NCBI GenBank assembly: GCA_964480565.1
Contig: CAYZSU010000001.1
Coordinates: 1-64,000 of the forward strand
Direction: 5' to 3'
DNA from: CAYZSU01 sp964480565
Lineage (GTDB): Bacteria > UBA10199 > 2-02-FULL-44-16 > JAAZCA01
DNA length: 64,000 nucleotides
The notes below the pieces were generated by a model. It ran no database searches. It had not been told where the DNA came from and was given only the letters and a program-made list of their open reading frames with translations. A program made the position numbers and the translations under genes. Shown here one piece after another: positions 54,153-63,385 of this stretch (its first letter is position 1; each line of letters opens with the position of its first letter).

Positions 54153-55622
54153 ATGGGTCTTCGAATTAATACTAACGTAACAGCATTAGCTGCCAGACAC
54201 AAACTGATGAAGTCCAGTAAGAAATTGGCTACTTCATTGGAACGGCTATCATCCGGTTTGCGGATCAATAAGGGGTCCGATGATGTGGTTGGTTTGTTGA
54301 AGTCCGAATCATTGCGTAGTTCGGTTCGCGGCATTGGTATTGCGGAACTCAATATTTCCAACGGTTTGAATATGTTAGGTGTGGCAGAGGGTACATTGTC
54401 TGAATTGACATCTCTTGCCCAATCCATTCGCGAAAAAACAGTGCAAGCAGCGGATGCCACCATTTCATCTCACGATCGTGGTAATATTGAAACAGCCATT
54501 AACGATTTACTCAATGAATACAGTCGCTTGTCATCTGGCGCTGCATTTGATGGAACCAAATTGCTTGATGGTACATTTTCAAGTAAGACATTCCAAATTG
54601 GTCCAGATCGAGGAAACTCTCTGTCATTGAGCATTTCCGATGCACGTTCCAGCTCCATTGGTGAAGTGGCTGTGTTTACATCCGCAGTGCGTAGTGCCAA
54701 TGGTGACTCTGCAAATGTGCCAGATTTTACAGATTCCGGTGCTTTGACTATTGCCGGTACCACAATTTCTGGGTTTACCAGTGATGGTGTTTCCAATGTA
54801 GCAGCAGATGATAGTGCGCTTGCCTATGTAACTGCGATTAATAATCAAAGTGGTGTGACTGGTGTGAGTGCAACAGTAAATACCAATGTAACGACAATTA
54901 CATATGAAACCACAGGTAGTGCCGTAGGACTTGGTGCCTCAGATAAGTTTATCCTTAATGGTGTGACATTCACTGGAACCGCATATAACTCTACAGATAC
55001 GGGTGTAACAAACTTTGCAGCAGCTCTAAATGCCAAGTCCACAGCGACTGGTGTGACAGCAAGTGTTGTTAGTGGTTCAGATAAATTGGTATTGAGTGCC
55101 ACAGATGGCCGAAATATTGATATTAAAGCCACCGCCAATAGTGGTTTTTCTGCGAATAATTTCTTTGCAGCTGGTTTTGCCTCTTATGATGATAGTTTGG
55201 CATTTCGTGGCACATTTAAATTAGAAGCGGATGAATCATTTGCTATCACAGGTGGTAGTAATATTCACTCAGCAGCTACAGCTACAGCTGGGTTGGATTC
55301 AAGTACGACATTGGATCAAATATCTGTGACCACATCAAGTAATGCTGGAAGTGCCATTGATATTTTGGATAATACAATTCGTCATTTGCAGGAACGTCGT
55401 TCAGATGTGGGTTCTAAGATTATTCGTATGGAAGCTGCGGAGTCCGAGCTTCAGATTCGAAAAGAGAACTTGATGTCCGCAGAATCACGTATTCGTGACG
55501 TGGATGTGGCATCTGAAACAGCGAACATGACCTCTGCACAGATTTTGCAGCAGGCAGGTATTGCTGTGTTGGCACAAGCCAACTCCTTGCCTCAGGTGGC
55601 TCTATCCTTGTTACAAGGGTAA
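54153..55622 (+). CDS. fliC: Flagellin FliC
   Basis: 489 residues. N-terminal D0/D1 (MGLRINTNVTALAARHKLM; SLERLSSGLRINKGSDD) and C-terminal D1/D0 (ESRIRDVDVASETANMTSAQ to LPQVALSLLQG) flank a variable centre (~170-400) rich in Thr, Ser, Ala and Asn, suitable for O-glycosylation. Exported by the type III system and assembled into the filament. Its leader has two CsrA-like hairpins. No fliD or fliS follows. Confidence 0.97.
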   Translation: MGLRINTNVTALAARHKLMKSSKKLATSLERLSSGLRINKGSDDVVGLLKSESLRSSVRGIGIAELNISNGLNMLGVAEGTLSELTSLAQSIREKTVQAADATISSHDRGNIETAINDLLNEYSRLSSGAAFDGTKLLDGTFSSKTFQIGPDRGNSLSLSISDARSSSIGEVAVFTSAVRSANGDSANVPDFTDSGALTIAGTTISGFTSDGVSNVAADDSALAYVTAINNQSGVTGVSATVNTNVTTITYETTGSAVGLGASDKFILNGVTFTGTAYNSTDTGVTNFAAALNAKSTATGVTASVVSGSDKLVLSATDGRNIDIKATANSGFSANNFFAAGFASYDDSLAFRGTFKLEADESFAITGGSNIHSAATATAGLDSSTTLDQISVTTSSNAGSAIDILDNTIRHLQERRSDVGSKIIRMEAAESELQIRKENLMSAESRIRDVDVASETANMTSAQILQQAGIAVLAQANSLPQVALSLLQG

Positions 55623-55644
55623 GTGTTTTTTACAGGTACTTTTC

Positions 55645-55676
55645 AAAAAACCCCTTCCAAAGGAAGGGGTTTTTTT
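55645..55676 (+). terminator. Rho-independent terminator of fliC
   Basis: CCCCTTCC, loop AAA, GGAAGGGG, flanked by A6 and T7. It is an 8-bp stem extended by A-T pairs, 22 bp past the flagellin stop. Confidence 0.95.
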
Positions 55677-55688
55677 ATAAGTAGATTT

Positions 55689-55733
55689 GCCGGTATGGCA
55701 CCGAAAATGGGCGTTTTCAAGATCACTCCCCTT
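55689..55733 (+). repeat. Right-end fragment of the 150-bp element
   Basis: GGCACCGAAAATGGGCGTTT followed by TCAAGATCACTCCCC matches the right terminal part of the complete copies, with divergence. Left part absent. It lies just after the fliC terminator. Confidence 0.5.
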
Positions 55734-55765
55734 GACGTAATGACAAAAAAGGATCACAAACACGC

Positions 55766-56908
55766 ATGTCTCATTTGATATCTATTATTCCACAGGAAAA
55801 ATATCAATTTCGTGAAACAGTGAATAATATTATGTCTGGGCTAAATAATATTCATTTTAATCTTCACCAATTATCAAATAAACGCGTGCTTATTAAACCC
55901 AATATGATTGGGCCCTTTTCACCAAATGTCGCTGCAACCACACATCCAATTGTTGTTAAAGCGATTATCGAGATTGTGCAAAATCATGGTGGAACTGCAT
56001 GTGTTGGGGATAGCCCGAGTGGCGTGTATTCATTGGATCATACATGGATTGTAACTGGGATAAAAGCCGTATGTCAGGATATGGGCGCGGAAATGATTTC
56101 CTTTGAAGGCGCTGGCAGCGATGATTATGAGGGTTTGCTTATTTCAAATGCAGCGATGAATGTGGATATGATGATCAATGTGCCTAAATTAAAAACTCAT
56201 AGTTTAACATTGATGACTGCGGGGATTAAAAATTTGTTTGGTTGCGTGAGTGGCATGCTCAAACAGCGCTATCACGTGCGTTATAAGAAGATACATGATT
56301 TTTCAGGTATGTTAGTGAAATTGGCAAATAGTATTTCACCGCAGCTGACCATTGTGGATGGAATTGTGGGTATGCAGGGAAATGGACCATCGGCAGGCCA
56401 GCCCATAGATGTCGGCCATATCATTATTGGGGACCATGTTTTTGCAACGGATTATATTGCGGCACAAGTGATGGGTATTGCACCATCTGATATTGAGATG
56501 CTCTGTATTGCCTGTGAGCAAGATGTATTGGAGGCAAAGTCCATTCAATTATGTGGGGATATAGCATCGATTCCATGCGTGCCCTTTGTATTGCCAATTA
56601 CGCAGCGAAAAAAATGGCGGACCTCCAAATGGCTGGAAGTGATAGTCAAGTGGCTATTTCAATATGTGTGTGCACGGGCTCATATCAATCATGTCGCATG
56701 TAAGCGATGCTATCTATGTGAAAAAGCATGCCCGGTGCAGGCGATTGGGCATCTGTCCGATCATCCACTGCAGATTGACTATGGTAAATGCATAGACTGT
56801 TTTTGCTGCCATGAAGTGTGCCCGCATTTGGCAATTGATTTGCGCGATAGTGGGTTGCTTAAGATATTACGATATTTAGGGTGGGAAAAGGAAAGGAATG
56901 GGAATTAG
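55766..56908 (+). CDS. DUF362 protein with two 4Fe-4S clusters
   Basis: 380 residues. The N-terminal DUF362 domain includes VLIKPNMIGPFSPNVAATTH and the later NVPKLKTHSLTLMTAGIKN. The C-terminus holds two ferredoxin motifs: Cys312/315/318/322 and Cys342/345/348/352, each CxxCxxCxxxCP. Probably a soluble electron-transfer or iron-sulfur protein; the biological partner is unknown. The nuclease start overlaps its stop. Confidence 0.85.
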   Translation: MSHLISIIPQEKYQFRETVNNIMSGLNNIHFNLHQLSNKRVLIKPNMIGPFSPNVAATTHPIVVKAIIEIVQNHGGTACVGDSPSGVYSLDHTWIVTGIKAVCQDMGAEMISFEGAGSDDYEGLLISNAAMNVDMMINVPKLKTHSLTLMTAGIKNLFGCVSGMLKQRYHVRYKKIHDFSGMLVKLANSISPQLTIVDGIVGMQGNGPSAGQPIDVGHIIIGDHVFATDYIAAQVMGIAPSDIEMLCIACEQDVLEAKSIQLCGDIASIPCVPFVLPITQRKKWRTSKWLEVIVKWLFQYVCARAHINHVACKRCYLCEKACPVQAIGHLSDHPLQIDYGKCIDCFCCHEVCPHLAIDLRDSGLLKILRYLGWEKERNGN

Positions 56909-57432
56909 TGCGACTTGATAGATATGCAATTATAAGTACGATAATGCTATTCATTGCGAATGGCATGATGTTCAGTGTCCATGCGCATACACATTTGGAT
57001 TGGGGCATATGTGAAAAACAGCGTATTCATTTGGATGATGGGGATTCATTTTCATGCGATAAGGAACCCATTCGAGTGCTTGGCATTGATACGCCTGAGA
57101 TTAAGCATCCGGATCATGGGATTATGAAGGATCAGCCATTTGGCCAAGCAGCAGCCAAGCGTACCAAAGAACTGATAACAGCAGCTAAACGTATTGTAAT
57201 TGTTCGTGGCGGTAAGGATCCGTATAATCGCACCTTGGCGCATGTGCTTATCGATGGTAGATTGTTGGGTGGAATTTTACTTAAGGAAGGGCTGGCCTAT
57301 GAAAATATCAGCCGATATGGGGATAATGGTTTGCCAGTATTTGCGCTTGAAATTATGGAAATTGCACGCATATCAAAAAAGCCTGCATTTATGGATCCGC
57401 ATCTATGGCGTAAGAAAAATAGAAAAAAGTGA
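56908..57432 (+). CDS. Secreted thermonuclease-like (SNase) protein
   Basis: 174 residues. A signal peptide (YAIISTIMLFIANGMMFS) precedes an SNase domain with HLDDGDSFSC, the IRVLGIDTPEIK motif (catalytic Arg and Glu) and GGKDPYNRTLAHVLIDG (second Arg). Ends in a very basic tail. The GTG overlapping the previous stop (56908) is taken as start; an earlier GTG (56881) adds nine residues. Likely degrades DNA or RNA in the periplasm or outside. Confidence 0.8.
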   Translation: MRLDRYAIISTIMLFIANGMMFSVHAHTHLDWGICEKQRIHLDDGDSFSCDKEPIRVLGIDTPEIKHPDHGIMKDQPFGQAAAKRTKELITAAKRIVIVRGGKDPYNRTLAHVLIDGRLLGGILLKEGLAYENISRYGDNGLPVFALEIMEIARISKKPAFMDPHLWRKKNRKK

Positions 57433-57470
57433 CATAGTTATTTTGAGGGTGGTTCTATTAATTTTCCCAT

Positions 57471-57622
57471 GGGACTGCCCTCAAAATGGACAATTTGTGG
57501 GGTTGTTCAAAAACGCTTAAATTTTAGACTCTTGCAAACATGTGACTGGAAGGTGTCTGCGAGTACGTGAGGGTTGCGGGTGTAGCAGAAAACATCGAAG
57601 ATAGGCATTTTTCAATAACTCC
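57471..57622 (+). mobile_element. Complete 152-bp TIR element (copy 5)
   Basis: Starts GGGACTGCCCTC, contains TGTGGGGTTGTTCAAAAACG and the GCGAGTACGTGAGG core, and ends TTTTTCAATAACTCC. Flanked by CCCAT on both sides (57466-57470 and 57623-57627), a likely 5-bp target duplication, though the C-run makes the exact edge uncertain. Confidence 0.8.
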
Positions 57623-57675
57623 CCCATAATAAACCATTGCACTGACTAAGATAGATATGATAGGGCAAATCCACT

Positions 57676-58665
57676 ATGATTATTGGAATAACAGGAAAAA
57701 ATGGCTCGGGCAAAAGTTCAGTGGCGCAATTTTTAATGGATAATGGATATGTTTACTATTCATTGTCCGATATTATTCGTGATGAATTGGAAAATGCTGG
57801 ACGCGATACGAGCCGTGAAAACTTAATTCAAATGGGCAATGATTTGCGTGCATCCGGTGGTGCAGGTGTATTAGCGGAGCACACGCTTAAAAAATTGCGC
57901 GTCAATGAATGTGCGGTGATTGATTCCATTCGAAATCCTTTTGAAGTGGAGCGCTTACGTATTCGTGAGGATTTTTATTTGATATCCGTGGAAGCAGATT
58001 CAGAAGTGCGTTTTTCGCGCTGTCAGAAACGAAATCGTGCAGGTGATAGCCAGAATTATGAAGTGTTTTTGGATGTGGAAGCGAGAGAAGCAGCCTCTGC
58101 AGATCCAACGACACAGCAGATGGATCGTACAGCTGAAATGGCAGACGCGGTTGTAAAAAATAATGGCACTGTGAATGAGTTGAACGAAAAAATTTCGCAA
58201 ATTATTCATACATTGCAGGCCCAACAATTAATGCCAGATTGGGATCCATACTTTTTAAGTATTGCCAATGCGATTTCCATTCGATCAAGTTGCAGCGAAC
58301 GAAAAGCAGGTATTGTGGTTGTGAAGGATCAAACTGTGATATTAACGGGCATGAGTCGATCATTTAACCAGGATGCAGAAAGCAATATTAGCGCGGGCTG
58401 CCATTGTTTCTCAGCTCATAATGCAGATCCAACATGTGTGTGTTTGGATGCAGAAGATGTGGCCATTGCATATGCGGCATCGTCGAGTATTTCTGTGAAG
58501 GGGTGTAGTGCGTATATTTCCCGCATGCCATCATATTCGTCTGTTAAACTGTTGGTGGCTTCTGGAATTTCTCGCATAGTCATTTTTTCAAATGAGATCA
58601 TGCCAGAGACCAGTCAGGATTTATTATTTAAAGCAAGTGTAGAATATCATATTGTAGCAGATTAG
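57676..58665 (+). CDS. P-loop kinase fused to a zinc-less dCMP deaminase-like domain
   Basis: 329 residues. Residues 1-180 form a nucleotide/dephospho-CoA kinase-like domain with GITGKNGSGKSS (4-15) and CAVIDSIRNPFEVERL. Residues ~192-305 align to dCMP deaminase (SIRSSCSERKAGIVVVKD), but the zinc ligands are lost: HAE is DAE (258-260, Glu260 kept) and PCxxC is PSYSS (285-289). The second domain is therefore probably binding or regulatory. Function unknown. Confidence 0.8.
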   Translation: MIIGITGKNGSGKSSVAQFLMDNGYVYYSLSDIIRDELENAGRDTSRENLIQMGNDLRASGGAGVLAEHTLKKLRVNECAVIDSIRNPFEVERLRIREDFYLISVEADSEVRFSRCQKRNRAGDSQNYEVFLDVEAREAASADPTTQQMDRTAEMADAVVKNNGTVNELNEKISQIIHTLQAQQLMPDWDPYFLSIANAISIRSSCSERKAGIVVVKDQTVILTGMSRSFNQDAESNISAGCHCFSAHNADPTCVCLDAEDVAIAYAASSSISVKGCSAYISRMPSYSSVKLLVASGISRIVIFSNEIMPETSQDLLFKASVEYHIVAD

Positions 58666-58700
58666 TTTAATAGGTATCATTATTAGGAGTGAGGAAATCA

Positions 58701-59075
58701 ATGTCATCTCAAGCATCAAAAAAATTGGATATTTTTGATAATCCAAACAGTGAACGTCCCTATTTAATTTCCATGGAATGTCCGGAGTTTACATGTTTAT
58801 GTCCTGTGACCGGACAACCGGATTTTGCAACAATTCATATTGACTATGTGCCTGCAAAAAAATGCGTGGAGTTAAAATCATTGAAAATGTATTTATGGGG
58901 TTATCGCAATGACGGAGCATATCATGAAGCGGTAACTAATCAGATTATGGATGACTTGGTAGCAGCAATAGACCCTCAATGGATATGTGTGACAGGTGAT
59001 TTTATGGTACGTGGTGGTATTACCACTGCAGTGACTGTTACACATGGCATTAAGCCGGATTTGCAATTGCTATAA
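58701..59075 (+). CDS. queF: NADPH-dependent 7-cyano-7-deazaguanine reductase QueF
   Basis: 124 residues, single-domain (YkvM-type) QueF. TCLCPVTGQPDFATIHI holds the catalytic Cys34 and Asp41; ELKSLKMYLWGYRN holds Glu57 and the QueF motif. It reduces preQ0 to preQ1 in queuosine synthesis. The ATG at 58701 has GGAGTGAGGA upstream. The tRNA-Arg after it is not a queuosine tRNA, so their adjacency is incidental. Confidence 0.95.
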   Translation: MSSQASKKLDIFDNPNSERPYLISMECPEFTCLCPVTGQPDFATIHIDYVPAKKCVELKSLKMYLWGYRNDGAYHEAVTNQIMDDLVAAIDPQWICVTGDFMVRGGITTAVTVTHGIKPDLQLL

Positions 59076-59134
59076 AAAAGAATCTTTTCATTGTGACTAA
59101 CGTTTGATAGACACATGCTGTAATATAGAAAATA

Positions 59135-59207
59135 GCGCTATTAGCTCAGCGGATAGAGCACCTGACTTCGGATCAGGGGGCCGGGGGTTCAAATCCTCCA
59201 TGGCGGG
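59135..59207 (+). tRNA. tRNA-Arg (anticodon TCG), 3' end corrupted
   Basis: The acceptor 5' strand GCGCTAT, D-arm GCTCAGCGGATAGAGC, anticodon arm CCTGA-CTTCGGA-TCAGG (anticodon 59168-59170) and T-arm GGGGGTTCAAATCCTCC are clear. The 3' acceptor strand reads ATGGCGG instead of ATAGCGC, and the sequence then degrades into a G-run. That looks like a read-end error, not a real tRNA variant. Confidence 0.85.
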
Positions 59208-59340
59208 GGGGGGGGGGCGGGGGGAGGGAGGGGGCGAAGCCGGAGCNNNNNNNNNNGGGGGGGGGGGGGGCCTTAACCCCCCCCCGCCCCAAAAAAAAAA
59301 TTGTGCTCGGTTTTGTGGTCTTTTTTTTTTTTTGGCCGCG
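59208..59340. other. Low-quality assembly junction with an N gap
   Basis: Runs of G, C, A and T surround ten N (59247-59256). Such mixed homopolymers are not biological here; they mark two poor read ends joined by a gap of unknown size. Any gene linkage between queF/tRNA-Arg and the chemoreceptor is uncertain. Confidence 0.9.
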
Positions 59341-59365
59341 CCATGGAGGTGTGAATCGTCGCAGG

Positions 59366-59767
59366 TGACCTGGTCAAGAAAAAGTAGACAGCAAGTTAAG
59401 CAACATATTTAGTTGCATTGTTTTTGTATCATTCATTTTCAAACTCAATTGGATTCATATATCCCAGAGTAGAATGAAGTCGATGGCTATTATAAAACAT
59501 CTCAATATAATCGATAATATCTGACCTTGCTACATCTTGATTTGAATACGTCTGCCAAGATACTTGCTCATTTTTTAGTGTACCAAAAAAACTCTCAGAT
59601 ACTGCATTATCCCAGCAATTTCCTTTCCGACTCATACTACTATATATATTATTACATACCAATACATTACGGTACTCAGTGCTGCAATACTGACTTCCAC
59701 GATCTGAATGAAATAATGGGTGTTTTGAGGGCAACCCCATCTGTGTTATCATCATCACGGATTTCAA
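59366..59767 (-). mobile_element. 3' remnant of an IS3-family insertion sequence
   Basis: The minus-strand frame 59429-59767 encodes the C-terminal part of an IS3 OrfB transposase: HSDRGSQYCSTEYRN with the second catalytic Asp, and SRKGNCWDNAVSESFFGTLK with the catalytic Glu. The IS end TGACCTGGTCAAGAAAAAGT lies at 59366-59385. The N-terminal half and first Asp are absent, and a stop lies just upstream, so it is inactive. The 59768-60076 stretch holds only a decayed repeat (59923-60044). Confidence 0.82.
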
Positions 59768-59922
59768 TTCTTATATACTTTTGTACATGCTCCGATTGCA
59801 ATCTGGGCATTTCAGAGCACTCTCAAATACAGCGAAGTACTTAAGTGGAAAAAAGCAATGATCACCTTATAATTGCTTGCTTGGAATTATATAAAATACG
59901 AGATTGCTAGAGGTGTCTTTAT

Positions 59923-60044
59923 GGGACTGTTCAGAAAGGCTCAGATTCAATCATCCATAAATCTGTGTAATGATCGATTATGGACGTTCGTAGGAATTTA
60001 ATGGTGCTAGCTAAGAGATACTGAATATGGGTATTTTGCAATAT
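59923..60044 (+). repeat. Decayed copy of the 150-bp element (copy 6)
   Basis: Begins GGGACTGTTCAGAAAGGC with CTCAGATTCAA and ends with ATGGGTATTTTGCAATA, both resembling the complete copies. The centre has diverged and no target duplication is seen. Confidence 0.5.
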
Positions 60045-60076
60045 TAAATTATAAATGGATCCAAATAGGGGGGGAT

Positions 60077-62026
60077 ATGTTTAAACGAGTGCAATTAGGT
60101 GTGAAGATTGGCATAGGTTTTGGTGTTCTTATTTTTCTTGCAGCAAGCCTTGGTTTTATTGGCTGGTATGGAGTGAATGGTGTTCGTACTTCTATGATGG
60201 AATATAGGGTGTGGGGTGATATTGATATGACCATGAATGAGGGAGTAATCCAGAATATGCTGGTACTTGAAAATCATGTGAATTTATATCGAAATAATTC
60301 AAATCAGGAAAATCTTGATTTATTAAATGATATTATTGAAAAAACTAAATTAGAAATTGCGCAATGGCATGATCTCGTTAAGAATTACCCAGATTTAAAA
60401 AATGTAGCTGTTCGTACAGAAGATAATTTTTCCATAATCCGTAATATTGTTAATCAATATATCAGTGCGTTTAATGTACTTCATCTTGTTTCTGATGAAT
60501 GGGATACGTTAATTGAAAATTGTTTAAGCCATTTGAACGCAATTATGGAAAATACAATAGATCCTGCCAAAGAGAATGCAGAACAGTTAAAAGATATACC
60601 GGAAATGGTTCGATGGGGCGCTATTGATATGATTATGAATGAAAGTGTCATCGCAAATGTGCTCAAACTACAAACAGCGGCTCATGACTATGCTGCCAAT
60701 AGCAGTAGTCAATCGTGGTTGGATTTTTTAGATGTTCAAAAATCTGCAAAACAAGGACTTGCTGAGTGGCGGTTATTGCTTTCTGGAAAAACGGATATGA
60801 TTAATGTCGCTGATAAGATTGAACAATATCTGACTACATATGAAATGTTGGGAACTAATTATCATCAGGAAGTATCTAAGATTCAAGAGCTTCACAAACA
60901 AACAAATACATCATTTAAGACAATGTTCGTAGATCTAGAGCATACGATGGAAAATGTGATTGATCCAATGAAGGATTCAAAAGTAAATGCTGCATCAGCT
61001 ACTCAAGAGCGAGCTGTAAACTTATCAATTTATATTTCTATTGGGGGCGTGTTTTTTAGTCTGATTATGGCATTTATTATTATACGTAATATTACACGGC
61101 CAATTAATACAGTTATTGATGGATTGAGCAGCGGTGCATCTCATATTGAATCTGTGGCAAATCAAATATCTGAGGCGGGTCAAAAAATTGCAGATGGTGC
61201 TAATCAGCAAGCATCCAGTTTAGAGGAAACATCATCATCATTGGAGGAAATGGCATCCATGACAAAGGATAATGCAAGCAATGCAGGACAGGTAAGTACG
61301 ATGGCAAATGAGGGTGCACGAGCTGCGAGTAAAGGTCGCCAAGCCATGGATCGTATGGTTGATGTTATTGGAAAGATTAAGGCATCATCTGATGAAACAG
61401 CAAAAATTATTAAAACCATTGATGAAATAGCCTTTCAAACAAATTTACTTGCTCTTAATGCCGCTGTTGAGGCTGCGCGTGCAGGGGAAGCGGGTAAAGG
61501 ATTTGCTGTGGTTGCTGAAGAAGTTAGAAACCTTGCTCAACGCAGTGCAGAGGCAGCAAAAGATACGTCTGACTTAATTGAGGGTGCGCAATCCAATGCA
61601 GAAAATGGTGTGTTGGCATCCACAGAAGTGGGTGAAATTTTAGAACAAATTTTGAGTTCATCTGAACAGGTGTCTCAATTAATAGATAAGATTGCAGGCG
61701 CGTCCAGCGATCAGTCCCAAGGGATTGAGCATGTTAATATTGCGGTTGCGCAGATGAGCTCAATTACGCAGGCTAATGCATGCAATGCAGATGACAGTGC
61801 ATCAGCCAGTGAACGATTGTCGATACAAGTGCGTGAATTAAATGAAATGATCAATGTATTGGTGGCTATCACTCAGGGAGATGTAAATCAGTCTGCACAT
61901 ATGTCGTCACAACAATTATTGATTGCTGATCAAGGTAGTCATTATGTTTCTCAAAAAAACAGTGCATTACAGTCGGAAAAACCGATGCCGGCTTTGCCAC
62001 AGAGGGCGTCGGGTGGAATTGTATAA
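60077..62026 (+). CDS. Methyl-accepting chemotaxis protein with duplicated helical sensor
   Basis: 649 residues. Transmembrane helices are near 10-32 and 316-338. Between them, two related halves begin WGDIDMTMNEGVIQNML (~46) and WGAIDMIMNESVIANVL (~180), like a bimodular four-helix sensor. The cytoplasmic part has a short HAMP and the signalling tip EIAFQTNLLALNAAVEAARA, then GFAVVAEEVRNLAQRS. No C-terminal pentapeptide tether is visible. Ligand unknown. The start follows an AGGGGGG site. Confidence 0.92.
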   Translation: MFKRVQLGVKIGIGFGVLIFLAASLGFIGWYGVNGVRTSMMEYRVWGDIDMTMNEGVIQNMLVLENHVNLYRNNSNQENLDLLNDIIEKTKLEIAQWHDLVKNYPDLKNVAVRTEDNFSIIRNIVNQYISAFNVLHLVSDEWDTLIENCLSHLNAIMENTIDPAKENAEQLKDIPEMVRWGAIDMIMNESVIANVLKLQTAAHDYAANSSSQSWLDFLDVQKSAKQGLAEWRLLLSGKTDMINVADKIEQYLTTYEMLGTNYHQEVSKIQELHKQTNTSFKTMFVDLEHTMENVIDPMKDSKVNAASATQERAVNLSIYISIGGVFFSLIMAFIIIRNITRPINTVIDGLSSGASHIESVANQISEAGQKIADGANQQASSLEETSSSLEEMASMTKDNASNAGQVSTMANEGARAASKGRQAMDRMVDVIGKIKASSDETAKIIKTIDEIAFQTNLLALNAAVEAARAGEAGKGFAVVAEEVRNLAQRSAEAAKDTSDLIEGAQSNAENGVLASTEVGEILEQILSSSEQVSQLIDKIAGASSDQSQGIEHVNIAVAQMSSITQANACNADDSASASERLSIQVRELNEMINVLVAITQGDVNQSAHMSSQQLLIADQGSHYVSQKNSALQSEKPMPALPQRASGGIV

Positions 62027-62098
62027 AAAAATATGGATGAATTGAATAGATGCAATTGAAACCACCTATTAATAAAAAATGAAAATGGAGCGTGTTAT

Positions 62099-63355
62099 AT
62101 GCGGCATTGGATAATGTTTTTTTTTAGTATGAGTTGTCTGATAGGTCATACAGCTTTTGCAAAAAATGATATAAATAATAGTCAGAATTTACGCAATGTG
62201 GTTTTGGAAGAAAAAACAGTATTGCCGGGTAAACAAGCTCAACTTATGGATCAAAAGAATGATTTTGATAATCGATTTAAGCGATTGGAATCGACATTAA
62301 TTGAAAAGCTGCTGAGTCAGGGACATTCCATAAATCGTTTTGGTCGATTTGATCTTGCCATTGGTGCAACGGGCATTGTGCACGGATCGGTACGCAATGA
62401 TACAAATTCATCCAATGGCGATAGTTTTGTTGGAAGTGGGTCATTCGATATGACTGTCACAAGTCAATTTGATGATAATTTTATTGCGACTGCTAATCTA
62501 GAAGCGGGTGTATACAATGGTTTGGACACAACATTGACGACAGGTCATTTGTTTGGAGCAATTAATGGGGATGATTTAGGAACAGGGCAGAATTTAGCAT
62601 TGGCAAATGCAGAGGTATTTTTAGAAGCGAGTTTTTTTAATGAAAAATTGGGATTTGCTGTGGGGTTGCTGGATGCAGCTGGCTTCTTTGATGGCAATGC
62701 AATTGCTAATGATGAAACATCTCAATTTTTGAATGGCGGTTTTATAAATAGCACGACATTGGAATTTCCTCAAAACTATGCAATTGGTTTAGTGAGCCAT
62801 GTGGATTTGGCACCGGTTTCATTTTCTGTTGGTATATTTGATGGGACAGCTGCTGGGATGGATTTGGATAAACATTTATTTTATATTGCAGAAGTTGAGT
62901 GGGTATTGCAATTGGCTAAACGGCAACATCACTATCGACTTTATGGTTGGGCGAATCAGGATAATACATCCGCTTCTAAAACAAATACAGGTAGAACGGG
63001 TATTGGCATTGGCATTAGTTTTGACCAGCAAGTACTGGATTGGCTGACATTTTTTGAGCGTTTTGGCTATGCACGAAAAAGCGTATATGCAACGTATATG
63101 TCCGCGAGTGCCGGACTGGCGGTTTCTGGGGCATTATATAATCGTGAATCAGATGCCTTTGGTATTGCAGGTGGTGTTGCAATATCAACTGGTAATATCA
63201 GTAATGAATATGTCGTTGAAGCATATTACAATCTGGCACTTGCAGGAAATCACATTCATCTATCGCCAAATGTGCAGGTGATTATTAATCCAGGTGGGCA
63301 ACAATCAGCTAATAATGCATTGTTTATGGGGATGCGAAGTCAGTTGGATTTTTAA
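62099..63355 (+). CDS. OprB-family carbohydrate-selective outer-membrane porin
   Basis: 418 residues. A signal peptide (WIMFFFSMSCLIGHTAFA) and a short coiled coil (~50-75) precede a beta-barrel with alternating hydrophobic strands. The end NEYVVEAYYNLALAGNHIHL, VQVIINPGG and a final MRSQLDF (terminal Phe) match OprB porins. It probably admits sugars or small solutes. It stands alone, with no transporter genes nearby. Confidence 0.85.
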   Translation: MRHWIMFFFSMSCLIGHTAFAKNDINNSQNLRNVVLEEKTVLPGKQAQLMDQKNDFDNRFKRLESTLIEKLLSQGHSINRFGRFDLAIGATGIVHGSVRNDTNSSNGDSFVGSGSFDMTVTSQFDDNFIATANLEAGVYNGLDTTLTTGHLFGAINGDDLGTGQNLALANAEVFLEASFFNEKLGFAVGLLDAAGFFDGNAIANDETSQFLNGGFINSTTLEFPQNYAIGLVSHVDLAPVSFSVGIFDGTAAGMDLDKHLFYIAEVEWVLQLAKRQHHYRLYGWANQDNTSASKTNTGRTGIGIGISFDQQVLDWLTFFERFGYARKSVYATYMSASAGLAVSGALYNRESDAFGIAGGVAISTGNISNEYVVEAYYNLALAGNHIHLSPNVQVIINPGGQQSANNALFMGMRSQLDF

Positions 63356-63385
63356 TTTAAACTTGGGTGAGGGGGCTGCCATCAT

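Noticed and set aside
59104..59412. ORF spanning tRNA-Arg and the N gap
   Set aside because: It is produced by homopolymer artefacts and the tRNA sequence.
59781..59835. Short minus-strand stretch with a CPDCNRSMYK zinc-ribbon-like sequence upstream of the IS remnant
   Set aside because: Only about 17 codons between stops; too little to call a gene, though it may be debris of a mobile element.
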